From Cyrtodaria siliqua (lineage: Eukaryota; Mollusca; Bivalvia; Adapedonta; Hiatellidae), in contig JAWPHD010003253.1 in NCBI GenBank assembly GCA_037043455.1, forward strand, positions 1 to 64,000: a DNA stretch of 64,000 bases, given 5' to 3'. Each line of letters begins with the position of its first letter. Position 1 is the stretch's first letter. Both the position numbers and the translations under genes were made by a program. Positions 48,121 to 61,125 of the stretch are shown here, one piece after another. Under the pieces are notes generated by a model that ran no database searches, had not been told where the DNA came from, and was given only the letters and a program-made list of their open reading frames with translations.

Positions 48121-50166
48121 AAGAGGGCCAGGGCCAAGATGGCCCTAAAGCGATCACCTGAGTACTGGCACATTATCGAACTTCTTCGAAATCTTATGGT
48201 CATATACAATCTGTGCAAGTTTGGTTAAGGTTGTTCAAGAAATGTGGGCTCTGTTGTGTATAACAACATTGATATAGACAGTTTAAGACACTGACAAAGT
48301 TTGGTAAAGATCAAATACAAAATGAAGGTGCCAGAGAATAACACCTTGGGCAGAGCCAAATGTGACCCCAGGGCTACATGTAATATATGAGAACTGTGTG
48401 CTTTGTTGTTTTAGAGAAGAAGATTTTTTAAGTTTTTCCCTATACAAGTCTATGTAAAACGTGACCACTGGGGCGGGGCCAAATGTGAACCCAGGGTCAC
48501 CATTTGAACAAACTTGGTAAAGGACCATAAGAGTATAGTAAATGCAAAATATTAAACCCCTGGCTCTTGTAGTTCCAGAGAAGAAGACTTTAATGTGTTT
48601 CCTATATAAGTCTATGTAAAACTGTGACCCACGGAGTGGGGTCAAATTTTGACCCTGGGTCATCATTTGAACAAACTTGGTAGAGGACCACAATCTAATA
48701 GTAAATGCAAAATATTAAACCTCTGGCTCTTGCAGTTTTAGAGAAGATTGTTTTTTTCCTATATATATAAGTTTATATAAAACTGTGAACCCCGGGGCGC
48801 GGCCAAGTTTGACACCAGGGTCACCATTTGAACAAACTTGGTAGAGGACCATAAGCTTATAGCAAATTCAAAATATTAAACCTCTGGCTCTTGCAGTTCC
48901 AGAGAAGAAGATTTTTTTCAGTTTTTCCCTATACAAGCCTATGTAAAACTGTGACCCCCGGGGCGGGGCCAAATGTGACCCCTGGGTCACCATTTGAACA
49001 AAATTGGTAGAGGACCATGAGCTTACAGCAAAAGAAAAATATTAAACCTCTGGCTTTTGCAGTTTCAGAGAAGAAGATTTTTTAAGTTTTTCCCTATACA
49101 TCTCTATGTAAAACTGTGACCCCAAGGGCGGGGAAAAATTTGACCCCAGGGTCACCATTTGAACAAACTAAGTAGAGAACCATAAGCTGATGCTACATGT
49201 AATACATGAGAGCTCAGTGCCATGTGGTTCCAGAGAAGAAGATTTTTATCAGTTTTTCCCTATACAAGCCTATGTAAAACTGTGACCCCTGGGGCGGGGC
49301 CAAATGTAACCCCAGGGTCACCATTTAAAACTTGGTAGAGGACCATAAGCTTATAGCAAATGCAAAATATTAAACCTTTGGCTGTTGCAGTTTCAGAAAA
49401 GAATATTTTTTAAGTTTTTCCCTATACATGTCTATGTAAAACATGTGACCCTTGGGGCGGGGCCAAATGTGACCCGAGGGTCACCATTTGAATAAACTTT
49501 GTAAAGGACCTTAAGCTTATAGTAAATGCTAAATATCAAACCTTTGGCTCTTGCAGTTTCCGAGAAGAAGATTTAAAAAAAAAAATCCTATATAAGTCTA
49601 TGTAAAACTGTGACCCCCGGGGCGGGGACAAATTTGACCCCAGGGTCACCATTTGAACAAACTTAGTAGAGGACCATAAGCTGATGTTACATGTAATACA
49701 TGAGACATCTGTGCCTTGTGGTTTCAGAGAAGAAGATTTTTTAAAGTTTTTTCCTATATGTCTATATGAAAAACATGCAAAATCTCAATATACAAACTTT
49801 GGACCCCCGGGGCATAACCATTTTTGACCCCGGGGACTTCATTTGAACAAACTTGATAGTCTAGACGTTGGCGATCATTTTAAAAGAAAAACTGTCGAAA
49901 TCTGTCCAGCGGTTCTTGAGAAGAAGATTTTTCAAGGTTTCAACCATTTATGGTAATGACAGCCATCTTGGACGTCGCGCTGACCTAATTTTAACAAATC
50001 TAAAAAGCATTCATCTAAGGATCATCCACGTGAAGTTTAGTCAAAATTGGCCAAGCGGTTTCTGAGGAGAAGTTATTAGAAGCAAAAGTTAACGACGGAC
50101 GACGGACGACGGACGAAGAGTGATCCCAATAGCTCACCTTTGAGCCTTCGGCTCAGGTGAGCTAAA
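48121..50166 (-). mobile_element. Family D-ended element filled with family C monomers
   Basis: Right end at 48121 (AAGAGGGCCAGGGCCAAGAT GGCCC). Left end at 50130-50166 is the hairpin AGCTCACCTGAGCCGAAGGC TCAAAGGTGAGCT (minus strand) after a run of CGTCCGTCGTCCG. About ten C monomers lie between (GGGTCACCATTTGAACAAAC, CTTATAGCAAATGCAAAATA). It is the inverse-strand counterpart of the body at 28200-29800, but with different ends. Confidence 0.7.
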
Positions 50167-50446
50167 AACCTTAAAAGTCTCAAAATTATTAAAATGCAAT
50201 GTTTCAAAACTTAAAGTATTTTAAATATAGAAATGGTTTCGAGACTGGTGTCATGTTGAAATCTCAGCTACTGTATAACACAGTTCCTTTATTATCTATT
50301 TCAAACACAGACATATTACAGTAACACTTTTTAAAACGAGTTGAGAGCCAGCCATTAGTTCAGCTATAAATAAACATACATATTATTTTTTATAACAATC
50401 TGCTCTACATGCAGTTGAATAGACCACCATGATGTTGGTATTTATA

Positions 50447-50557
50447 AATGTAATGCTGATCAGTCATTTTTCCCAAAACACCCCTTTGTCACATAAATGG
50501 AATGGTCTTAATTAAAAGAAAAGAACAGTCCATTATATATATGTAAGGGGTTAAGGG
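50447..50557 (+). mobile_element. piggyBac-like MITE, left-truncated
   Basis: CAAAACACCCCTTTGTCACA through GTAAGGGGTTAAGGG and TTAA (50558-50561). Confidence 0.7.
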
Positions 50558-50561
50558 TTAA

Positions 50562-51993
50562 TAGCACTGATCAGCACTACCCTATTGCCTGGGGCGCTTG
50601 TTACTGCCGAAGTATTTGTGGTATTTTCAGACAACATAAATAAGTTGTTTAACGGTGAAATAGATTTTAATGTAAAAATAAAAACGCCGTCCTTTTTAAA
50701 ATTGATTGAGAAATAAAAAATTCACGAGCGAAAGTTGTTTTTGAGAATACATTTTCAATGCAAAAGTTATTTGAGATTTCTGCTATCCCAGGAACAAGGA
50801 ACAAGGAATTTACTTATCAAAAAAGCCTTTTGTCTGTAAAATATTTATTTCTCAACCAATTTTCAAAAACTTGGGTATTTTTTATTTAAAATTAAACATT
50901 CCAAGTCCACTGATATATAGCTTATGTACGTAGTGTTAAAATTGCTTATGTCAAAGCTGAAAAACCTTTGAGTGAAACACGCGTCCCTAACAATAGTTAA
51001 TGTGAACCTGTATGGGTGGTTTCCTTAGAGAACTATGCCCTCGTGTGTATATTCATGCCTTCATAAACATAAATGCCAAATATTTCATAATAAACTTGGA
51101 AATTCCATTAATTTAATAGCCTTTTGGTCCATTGTAAAGCCAGATCAGCCTTTACTCACAGGCTATCAGGGTTTACAATGTATGGCTGCTGATCAGTCAA
51201 TTTCCCCAAAACACCCCTTTGTCACATAAATGGAATGGTCTTGATTCAAAGAAAGAACAGCCCATTATACATATGTAGCAGGTTATGGGTTTTGTGAATA
51301 TTTCTCCAAACTTATTTCAATATACAGTATATAATAAAGGCTATTTGTAGTAATACTGAGGTTATATTATGCCCTATGGTTTAACTTTAAAGGGACACAT
51401 GGCAATCTAGTTGTTTTTTTAAAACTCCCATTAGTTTTTCTAAGAATAGCATAAAGCAGGTTGTTTTTGCATATTATTAACTCTTGATAATACTGCACCA
51501 GTACTATATTTAAACATATCGCAGAATGAAAACTCAAGATTTTATTTAATTAAATGCAAGCAGGTTTAAAGACAAAATGATAATGGATAAATAAATCGAG
51601 ATGCTAATTTCAATGCTTGATAAACATTTCAAATTGCCATGTGTTCCTTTAATATCTGATTTATTCCATTTATTTGAATTCAAGTAAAAGTGAAAAGGGT
51701 AGCACTACTTATAATATGGCCTACTTCACTTGGTACTCTCTTGTTCATCTAGTTGCTGTTATATCACTTGTACCTACTCCCACCAACACCTACGGGAAGC
51801 CTTACATTTTAGTATACAAGCTTGTTTTTAATTTTAATTTTAATTCCGTCTAGCTCAACTAAACAGAGTGTACCAATTGCAGTCTTCAGTCAAATTCAAT
51901 TCAAATTTTAAAGAGAAAGGCAAAAACATTTTAGGTGACATTTTGCTAACCATTCTCTATCAAATGCAACCAATCATAAATTGGTATTAATCA
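50562..51993 (+). other. Region with one MITE fragment, otherwise unrecognised
   Basis: A piggyBac-like MITE copy with degraded ends lies at about 51117-51290 (CATTGTAAAGCCAGATCAGC ... GTAGCAGGTTATGGGTT). It contains an internal inverted pair around CAGATCAGCC / GCTGATCAG. No exon found. Confidence 0.5.
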
Positions 51994-52562
51994 AGTGATT
52001 AATTAACCTGGAGTGATAAATTAACCCAGAGTGATAAATTAACCCAAAGCGGTAAATTTATTCAGAGTAATAAATTAACACGGAGTGATAAATTAACCCA
52101 AAGTGATACATTAATCCAGAGTGTCAAATTATCCCAAAGTAATAAATTAACACGGAGTGATAAATTAACCCAGAGATAAATTAACTAGGAGTGATAAATT
52201 AACCCAGAGTGCTTAATTGACAGAGTGCTAAATTAACTAGGAGTGATAAATTGACCATGTGTGCTAAATTAACCCAGAGTGCTAAATTAACCGGGAGTGC
52301 TAAATTAACCGGGAGTGATAAATTAACTGTGTTAAATTAACTCGGAGTGATAAATTAACCTGGAGTGATAAATCAACCTGGAGTGATAAATCAACCTGGA
52401 GTGATAAATTAACCGAGTGATATATTAACCTGGAGTGATAAATTAACCCGGAGTGATAAATTAACCCAGAGTGCTAAATTAACCCGGAATGATAAATTAA
52501 CCCGGAATGATAAATTGACCCTGTGTGCTTAATTAACCCGGAATGATAAATTAACCCAGTGC
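51994..52562 (+). repeat. GGAGTGATAAATTAACCC satellite (~18-20-bp unit)
   Basis: Roughly 28 imperfect units with GTGATAAATTAACCC as the most frequent form. Variants include GTGCTAAATTAACC and GTAATAAATTAACAC. Very AT-rich. Confidence 0.92.
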
Positions 52563-52815
52563 GAAAGAAGACTCATTTAAGTCTAAGTAATGAATTGTAA
52601 ATTCTTAGATACTGGTTCAGGTTATTGCGTTTTACAGGAGTGATGGAAAGCCTGATCTTACAAATGGGAAAAAATAATAAAAGTCACGCGCATCAACAAT
52701 GATGTCGATATCGTCAACAGCTGCATATAAGTCATTGCGTAAATAAACAGGCAAAACGGTAGTACTTTACGACACTAATGCACAAAATGTCAATGGTACG
52801 CAAGAAAAAGAATCG

Positions 52816-52913
52816 ATCATGGGTATCCGGTTCAAATAGAAAGAGAGCCTCAGTTCTGATAAAAACAATAATACCTCTTGTTGGAATTTCCGATTTTCAT
52901 TGGATACCCATGA
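52816..52913 (+). repeat. Short foldback element related to 17500-17648
   Basis: TCATGGGTATCCGGTTC at the left faces ATTGGATACCCATGA at the right; AGTTCTGATAAAAACAATAA lies at the centre. Confidence 0.65.
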
Positions 52914-53687
52914 AAAATTCTTATAACAACACATTTACAAAATGAATAACAGGGTGTTATTCTTCTCTCAAAATTATTACTGAGCAGGTAATTTCTATAG
53001 CTGCAATGTACATCATGCAAAACGCAAAGGAGGAATGTTGATAAAACGTACGATCTCAAAATTGGTGAAAGTAAGTGTTGTTGAAAATAATTTTTACATT
53101 ACTCCTTTTCTATGAAAGCTTTGATTGCACCATTTGTTTTCCAAAGTTTTAAATTCAAACAGAATTAGACACATATTTCTGACGAATATTTTTGCCATTT
53201 TAACATGTTCACAGTGTGTCGACTTGTGGTTTAAGAATATGTAGATTCACATTTACAAAATTCAAGGGATTAACGCAAAATTATTGTAACTATACAGTAT
53301 ATATAAATATAGATCAAAATGACATAGTTTTGCGTTCCCCCCCATGAAAATTGTTCCTCTTTCAATGCATTTTTCAATACGTTCTAATACAATTTATGTA
53401 CATAGTAAAACCAATCAGCGGCCAATATTAAAACAGTGCAAGATAATTACCACCATGTTGCGACGTAAAATTTAACAGGTGGGTGGGGTAACAATTAACG
53501 TATTTTAATTAACAATCAACACAGATTGGTGAAAGGTTGCTAACAGCTACAGGCACATCACTAACAAGTATATATAACAGTTCTTTAACAATATTTAAGA
53601 AGTAAATAAGCGTATTGACCCAATTTATTATAAATAGTTAAGAATCTTAATCAATAGTAAATGTACATTCTATATTTCATGATAAAA

Positions 53688-54135
53688 CTAGATCTATCAC
53701 TGAAGGTGATAAATACCCCCGATTCTGTCAAACAAACGGCCATAACTCTGTAATAAATTGGAAATCAATGATGAGTGATGTACAGGGACATAAGGTCATC
53801 AGTTGTTATGTGTACATGACGTTTGGGAACAATTAATTCGAAAATGTTTGAGAAGAAATATGTTAACAATATTAGAGTGGAAAATTCTAAGTCAAAGGGC
53901 CATAATTCTGTAATAAATTAGGCAATCAATGATGGGTGATGTAGAGGGACATAAGGTCATCAGTTATGAGTATATGAAGTTTGGGACCAATCCATTCAAA
54001 AGTGTTTGAGATATGCAAGTATTAAAAATGTGTTACGCGACGGGACGCAAAGGAACAAAAAAGTGTTACATGACAGGCCGCGACTGGACGTGATTCCTAT
54101 ATAGCCCCCAACTTCACTTTGTGAAAGTGGGGTAT
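53688..54135 (-). mobile_element. Family F element
   Basis: On the minus strand the left end is ATACCCCACTTTCACAAAGT GAAGTTGGGGGCTAT (54135-54101). Two ~165-bp monomers follow with ATGACCTTATGTCCCT(G/C)TACATC and CAAACTTCATATAC. The right end is GGGGGTATTTATCACCTTCA GTGATAGATCTAG (to 53688). Confidence 0.65.
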
Positions 54136-54520
54136 AAAAAAAGAAAGAAAATACTGTGACAATACCGAGTTATCATTTAAGGATTGAATCAGTATTTCAA
54201 TCTTTCTATGGACTATGAAAAACATTAGGCTAGTTTAAAAAAAGTTACTGTTTTTCATACCCCGTAAAATAAATGAAATATCATCAAATTCAATCCTTAT
54301 TTTCACATTATGTTTGTTCTGTAGGAATTAAAAGGCAACACACATTTAACTCATTTCAGTCGGATGAATGTGTTTTAGACCGACACACAACATTTTTAAT
54401 AATTCCCCGAAATTTCTTCAACATTCCCTCTTATGCGGCAACTGCCTTATTTTACTGGGTATTTGTTCTCAGTGCATGTTTCCCGAAGGAAAAGTTTCAT
54501 TTAAAGGCAAGAATTGTTGT

Positions 54521-54780
54521 GTAACAGCTCATTAATAATTTGTTTATGTTATTTAGAGCCGCGTTTAGACAGGACATATACAAATCCATGAACCATGCCC
54601 TGCTCTTACCACTGATTAGATTCCTATGTGCTCGGGGGACTCGGATATTGGGACTGACCGGATTATGTCCCCGGCTAGGGGAAGTGTTTTTCCTAACACT
54701 AACCCTAACTCAGTGGTGTGTGAGACTCAAACCCATGATCTCTGAATTCAGAGTCGTCAGGGGCGTAACCGAACAGATTT
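54521..54780 (-). mobile_element. SINE family 2, diverged copy
   Basis: GTTATTTAGAGCCGCGTTTA, CCATGCCCTGCTCTTACCAC and GATTAGATTCCTATGTGCTC align with 24368-24666. The 106-codon + strand open frame at 54540-54860 is explained by it. Confidence 0.6.
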
Positions 54781-55184
54781 TAAGTTGTAGGCCCAATGAA
54801 TTGAGCACCGCAAAATTACTAGTGGGAATGGGCATCCGCCCCATAATTTTTAAAAAATAAACGTAAAATGGTGCATTGTAAAAGAGTTTAGACTTTTTTG
54901 GGAATAAATTGAATTTCATTTTTTATTGGCGAAATGTTATTCTGAGTGTTATTAGTCTACATTTCAGAATATTCAATAACAAAACCCTCCACTGCTTAAT
55001 ACCCATCTCCCTTCATTTTTTAAAGCATTTTCAGTGTTTTAGAAAAAAATTATCTGGAAAAAGGTTGAAGGCCCGGGCCTGCAGTTCTTAAAAGCAGCTA
55101 CGCCACTGAGAGTCAAACATGCCATCCACTGGGCTACTGGGCTTTGATTCATATGAAAATCTGTTCATTTGTCAAGTAATAATA

Positions 55185-56412
55185 AAACAAGAGGTCAATG
55201 ACCTTGAAGCTCTACTGATTGATTTTGATTTCAGGAAGTAGTCGCTACAAACTTGTTTTTTGAAAATTTATTTTTCTTGAATTTCCGGCCGACCTGAAAT
55301 TTTGCTAGGATCAATTAGACATCAAGAGCAACATTCCTGTGAAGTTTCATGAAAATCCGTCAAGTAGTTTCAGAGGAGTAGTCGCTACAAGTTTTCATTA
55401 TATAACTCGATGTAAACAAAAATGGCCGCTGACAGCCATGTTAAACATCGAATCAAAACGATTTTTGACAAGGACCAACATCATGTCATGCTGATCATTT
55501 TAGAAAAAGTCCCATATCAATATCACTTATAGTTTTCAAGAAGTATTCGCTACAAACTTGTATTTTGAAAATCTATTTTTAGCCATGGCGGCCATCTTGA
55601 ATTTCCGGCCGACCTGAAATTTTGCTAGGATCAATAAGACATTAAGAGCAACATTCCTGTAAAGTTTCATGAAAATCCGCTACGTAGTTTCAGAGGAGTA
55701 GTCGCTACAAGTTTTTACTATATAACTCTATGTAAACAAAGATGGCCGCTGGCAGCCATGTTTAACGTCGAATCAAAACGATTTTTGACAAGGACCAACA
55801 TCATGTCATGCTGATCATTTTAGAAAAAATATCACTTATAGTTTTAAAGAAGTAGTCGCGACAGACTTGTATTTTGAAAATCTATTTTTAGCCGTGGCGG
55901 CCATCTTGAATTTCCAGCCGACCTGAAATTTTGCTAGGATCAATTAGACATCAAGAGCAACATTCCTGTGAAGTTTCATGAAAATCCGTCAAGTAGTTTC
56001 AGAGAAGTAGTCGCTACAAGTTTTCATTATATAACTCTATGTAAACAAAGATGGCCGCTGACAGCCATGTTAAACATCGAATCAAAACGATTTTTGACAA
56101 GGACCAACATCATGTCATGCTGATCATTTTAGAAAAAGTCCCATATCAATATCACTTATAGTTTTCAAGAAGTAGTCGCTACAAACTTGTATTTTAAAAA
56201 TCTAGTTTTAGCTTAGGCGGCCATCTTGGATTTCACATCAACATGAATTTTTGCTAGGATCAACTAGACTTCATGGGCAACATTTCTGTAAAGTTTCATG
56301 AATATCCATCCAGTAGTTTCAGAGGAGTAGTCGCTACAAATAAAAGTTTACGGACGGACAGACGGACGCCGCACCACGGCATAAGCTCTGTTGATCTCTG
56401 ATCAGTCGAGCT
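55185..56412 (-). mobile_element. Family A element, minus-strand copy
   Basis: Right end AAACAAGAGGTCAATGACCT at 55185. About three ~330-bp monomers. Left end at 56412 reads, on the minus strand, AGCTCGACTGATCAGAGATC then AACAGAGCTTATGCCGTGG. Both ends intact. Confidence 0.75.
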
Positions 56413-56980
56413 AACAATTAAATAATAGCAAAAATAGTGACATAAAGTTTATATACATATAATTAATATTTTTATAAAATGAAAAGGCGGGAAACAATTT
56501 TCATCATTTAAATCTGAATAGTTGCCCATTCCAGGCAGATGTGTGTTTAACATTGATCCAACTGAAATATTAAACAAATGAATTTGACTTTGTTTTAAAA
56601 CAGGATTAATCTTTTGATTTAATATTATATACATTAAGCGTAACCAGCCTTCTCATTTAAAGCATCGACTCCCCGAAAAATCACAGCATTTAAAGTTCAA
56701 TCTTTGTTAATGTCAAGTATTAATACATGTTTTGCCCAGTAAGATTTTTTGTTTTCCGGACATGCGGTTGACTTATTGTACTATTTCAGTCTCAGGGTTC
56801 CCCCCACCCCCACTGAGTCCAATTTAAGGGTCCCTGGCTCAATCCCCTGGTGAAGCCGGTTTTAGTTGAAAATGCCAAATTATATCACTCCAAAAAAGGA
56901 AATGTTAATAAGTTTTCAGCTATAATTGCACGAATTATTATTAATGAACTGATCTATATGAACCAGAAGTCGGCAATATG
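56413..56980 (+). other. Unrecognised spacer
   Basis: No element ends, tandem repeat or motif-bearing frame. Confidence 0.4.
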
Positions 56981-57712
56981 AAACAAGAGGCCCAAGAGGG
57001 CCTGTAGACGCTCTACTGTGTAAAACATTTTTTATTTGGGTCACCATGGCGACCATTTTGATTATTAAACCAATTTGATTATTCGACGATAACGAAATAC
57101 ACAAATATGATAGAGACCAACTCAAGGAACATGTATATGATATTTCATTAGAATGGAATAAGAGGTTTCGTCAGAGATGTCGTTTGAAATTTCCTTAAAT
57201 TTGACCTAGTTTTAGCCATGCAGCCATCTTGGACAACTGGCAGCTGCGAAAAACACAAATCTGAGGCGCACTATCCCAAAGATCATTCTGATAAAGCTTC
57301 AACAAAATCCTTCAAGAGGTTTCAGAGAAGATGTCATTTTTAGCCTTTTCCTATTTAACTCTATGTAAACCTTGGGTCGTCGTGGCGGCCATTTTGATTA
57401 TTCGACAATAAAAGAAAACACAAACTTGATAGAGGCCAACCCAAGGAACATGTATATGATATTTCACTAGAATGGAACAAGTGGTATCGGAGGAGATGTT
57501 GTTTGAAATTTCCCTAAATTTGACCTAATTTTAGCATGAAAAACACAAACCTTAGAGGGGGCCTCCTAAGTAACATTGTGATAAAGTTTCATCAAAATCC
57601 TTCAAGAGGTTTCAGAGAAGATGTCGATTTTATAAAATTGCTAACAGACGGAAGGAAAGACAGACGGACGAAAAGTGATCGCATTAAGCTCGCCTGGCCT
57701 TTGGCTCGCTTG
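56981..57712 (-). mobile_element. Hairpin-ended element with a further monomer type
   Basis: Right end at 56981 (AAACAAGAGGCCCAAGAGGG CCT). Left end at about 57712 reads on the minus strand AAGCGAGCCAAAGGCCAGGC GAGCT. Two ~340-bp monomers with CATTTTGATTATT, CAAGGAACATGTATATGATA and CTTCAAGAGGTTTCAGAGAA. The right end equals family B; the monomers are of a new kind. Confidence 0.65.
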
Positions 57713-58039
57713 CTTATCAACTTGTTAATTAATTTAATTAACACCACTATAAATATCATGTCAAAATAATGTTATTAAAATAAAATTCTACTGTAGTGGA
57801 AGTTAATTAATAAAATTGTCATTAATTAAATGTTTTCAAATTGGTTCTTGGATTGTACAACAGTCCTTGGACCAATAACTGGGCCAATATGAAAACACTT
57901 AATTAATAACATCATAGTATTAAGTGTGTACTCCCTGACAGAACTGTTAATACTGAGCCTTTAAAATGAACTTAAATGCTGGTGATTATTGAGGTCGTGG
58001 GTACTGAATAACAAACTGAGATCCTTGAAATCAAACGAC

Positions 58040-58756
58040 AAAACACAATTGACATGGTATACAGTAAACGTAACGTACATGGGATACATTAAATGTAACA
58101 TAAATGGGATACAATAAATGTAACGTACATGGGATACAATAAATGTAACATACATGGGATACAATAAACATAACACACATGGGATACAATAAACGTAACG
58201 TACATGGAATACAATAAACGTAACATCCATAGTATACAATAAACATAATGTAGATGGCATAGAAGAAACCAATGTACATAGTATACTAAAATATAATAAA
58301 CGTGATGTTCATAAAATACAAGAAACGCAATGAACATGGCATTGACTTGACCAAATGAACATGTTATACAATAAACGTAATAAACATGAAAAAAAATCAA
58401 TGCAATGAATATGGTATACAACAGACATAATGAACATGGTATTGAATTAATGCAATGAAAAAGTATACCATTGACATAATGTACATGGTAATCACTTAAC
58501 TTTAACTAACATGTTATACAATCAACACAATGTATACTGTATACCAATAACAGAATGTACAAGGTATACAATTAACGAAATGAACATGGTATTCAATAAT
58601 CCTAATGTACATGGCAAACAATTAACGTAATGAACATGTTATAAAATCAACACGATGTACATGGCAAACAATTAACGTAATGAACATGTTATACCATCAA
58701 CACAATGAACATGGCAAACAATTAACGTAATGAACATGTTATACCATCAACACAAG
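58040..58756 (+). repeat. GTACATGGGATACAATAAACGTAA satellite, first block
   Basis: About 30 imperfect units of 21-24 bp. The antisense open frames here (MYVTFIVSHVRYVYCIPC) are the unit read in frame. The block is interrupted by a family A fragment and resumes at about 59620. Confidence 0.9.
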
Positions 58757-58760
58757 GCCT

Positions 58761-59549
58761 ATATTTAACCAACATCATGTCATGCTGATCATTTTAGAGG
58801 AAGTCCCATAATTATCAATATCACTTATAGTTTCAAGAAGTAGTTGCTACAAACTTATTTTTTAAAAATCTATTTTTAGCTGTCGCAGCCATCTTGAATT
58901 TCTGGCAGACCTGAAATTTTGCTAGGATCAACTAGATAGCAAGAGCAACATTCCTGTGACGTTTCATGAAAATCCGTAGTTTCAGAGAAGTACTCGCTTC
59001 AAGTTTCTATTATATATCTTTATGAAAACAAAGATGGCCGCTCGCAGCCATGTTTAATGTCGAATCAAAATAATTTTCGACAAGGATCAACATCATGTCA
59101 TGCTGATCATTTTAGAACAAAATTCCCATATCAATATCACTTATAGTTTTCAAAATAATTAGTCTTGAATTTCCGACCAGCCTGAAATTTTACTAGGATC
59201 AACAAGACATCAAGAGCAACAGTCCTGTAAAGTTTTCATGAAAATCCTCCAAGTAGTTTGAGAGGAGTAGTCGCTACAAGTTTTTACTATATAACTCTAT
59301 GTAAACAGTTTGAGAGGAGTAGTCGCTACAAGTTTTTACTATATAACTCTATGTAAACAAAGATGGCCACTGGCAGCCATGTTTAATGTCGAATCAAAAC
59401 GATTTTCGACAAGGACCAACATCATGTCATACTGATCATAGAAAAAGTACCATATCAATATCACTTATAGTTTTCAAGAAGTAGTCGCTACAACCATTTT
59501 TAAAAAAAATAAATCTATTTTTTGCTGATCTCTGATCAGTCGAGCTAAA
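58761..59549 (-). mobile_element. Family A element fragment inserted in the satellite
   Basis: The minus-strand left end AGCTCGACTGATCAGAGATCAGC is at 59549. Two and a half monomers follow. The right end is missing (starts mid-monomer at CCAACATCATGTCATG). A 53-bp internal duplication containing AGAGGAGTAGTCGCTACAAG lies at about 59258-59350. Confidence 0.7.
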
Positions 59550-59550
59550 A

Positions 59551-59573
59551 ACCTACCTACCTACCTACCTACC
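59551..59573 (+). repeat. (CCTA)n microsatellite
   Basis: Five to six CCTA units directly beside the family A left end. Confidence 0.85.
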
Positions 59574-59619
59574 CATACCTCTTATGGGTGGGTCAGCAAC
59601 AGCAAACAATTTTTTAATT

Positions 59620-59745
59620 TCGGCCCAATGTACATGTACAAGGTATACAATTAACGAAATGAACATGTTATACAATCAACATATTAAATGTACAAGGTAT
59701 ACAATTAACGAAATGAACATGAGTCAACACAATGTACATCGGAAA
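59620..59745 (+). repeat. GTACATGG-type satellite, resumed
   Basis: Units such as GTACAAGGTATACAATTAACGAAATGAACATG repeat the text of 58555-58600. Confidence 0.85.
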
Positions 59746-60700
59746 TGAATGGATGAAATCACAATTGCACAAGAATAGCACTTTGTCCGGGTAGTTTAAA
59801 AAGTAACAAGTAATAACAACACTACAATGTACAATTAATATTTACACTTTTTTTAAATTCATTTTGCTGTCAATAAAAATTAAGCACTTCTTCAATATCC
59901 ATTAGTTTAGTGTTTTAAATATGAGCACTTTTATCATTATTAAGCGCTTAATGATTAACTGGCATCATTTACAATACATTTTATTTTTTATATTCAATTA
60001 ACAGTATCTTATCACTGTAGATTACCATCTGATCCAAATTCTCCTTTGCCTCACTTTATGTATTAGCCAAGGCCATTTTAAGTTTTAACATCTCATCAAA
60101 GTATACAGTAAAGTGATTAAAGACATTTTTAAAGACCTTTAAACTAAGCCTAAGGGGACAAATGGCAATCTTGAAGTACCTTTGTTTTTAATTTAAACCC
60201 AGATTTATTTATGCAATAGCACTTTCATGGTATTTTTTCTTCGTTACTTTTTTTTTTAATGCATGATGAATCATTCGCAACTATTTGGAATATGCATCCA
60301 TTGTAAACTCAGATCAGCCTGCAAGCAATGTCCGCCTGTTGATCAGTCATTTCCCCCATTGTTTTTTTGTGTGTTTTTTAATACAAATCCAGATTGCCAT
60401 GTGTCGCTTTAAAAATACGTTTCATTCAATATGTTCAAAACTAGATCCAGATATTAGGGGAAATACTTTAAGTGGTCTCCTAATACAAATGGTTTATAGA
60501 GATGACCCCTAAAGAGCTCCTAATGTAATGGTCTATACAGATGACCCCTACAGACGACTCTGATGACCTCGGTCTCCGCAGAGATGGCTATGCAAAGAAA
60601 GCTGTTCTTCAAGAAAAACAATATTAATACACAAATCATACTTTAGTATTTTATGAATATTCAGTATTGAAGACAAAATGCCAGCTTTTTTTTCAATATT
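59746..60700 (+). other. Mostly unrecognised, one MITE scrap
   Basis: About 60295-60360 has CATTGTAAACTCAGATCAGC from the piggyBac-like MITE. A two-copy block (GATGACCCCTA..GAG) lies at about 60488-60552. Confidence 0.45.
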
Positions 60701-60705
60701 TAAAT

Positions 60706-60963
60706 CTAGAACTCTCACTGAAGGTGATGAATTGAATTGGGGTTTTAAGGTGCACCAACACATGAAAGGTTATATGGCGCCTAACAGTAATGAACATGAA
60801 TACCCCACTTTTTGATCAATTATTATGTGCATATGAAGTTTCAGAATAATCCATTCACAATGTTTGAGGAATGCAAGTAATGAAAATGTGTTACGTGACG
60901 GGACGTTACAGACAGCGCGATTCCTATATAGCCGCCTCTTCACATCGTGGAAGCAGGGGTATA
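60706..60963 (-). mobile_element. Family F element with a SINE 3 fragment nested in it
   Basis: CTCACTGAAGGTGATGAA and TACCCCACTTTTTGATCA are parts of family F, separated by 60728-60800. That insert reads AATTGGGGTTTTAAGGTGCA then CCAACACATG, the 3' end of SINE family 3 on the minus strand. The family F left end lies at about 60925-60963 (TATATAGCCGCCTCTTCAC..GGGGTATA). Confidence 0.6.
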
Positions 60964-61054
60964 ATTGCCGAGTTGAACAACCTGTTTAAGAGAAAAACAA
61001 CAAAATATGTTGTTTTTGTTCAAAGCAACCTAATAAATAACAAGGCAATAAATG

Positions 61055-61125
61055 AATGAATACTTGTGTGTGTATTATGTAACGCAATAAATGAATGAAT
61101 ACTTATGTGTGTGTGTATGTATTTA
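61055..61125 (+). repeat. Two copies of CAATAAATGAATGAATACTT plus GT run
   Basis: Direct duplication ~48 bp apart, each followed by GTGTGTGT-type sequence. Confidence 0.8.

Noticed and set aside
48283..48693. 136-codon antisense open frame with VCSNGDPG repeats
   Set aside because: The C-family monomer (GGGTCACCATTTGAACAAAC) read in frame; similar frames occur at 29280-29822.
54540..54860. 106-codon + strand open frame
   Set aside because: Explained by a diverged SINE family 2 copy.
58031..58421. Antisense tyrosine/cysteine-rich frames (MYVTFIVSHV)
   Set aside because: By-product of the 21-24-bp satellite.
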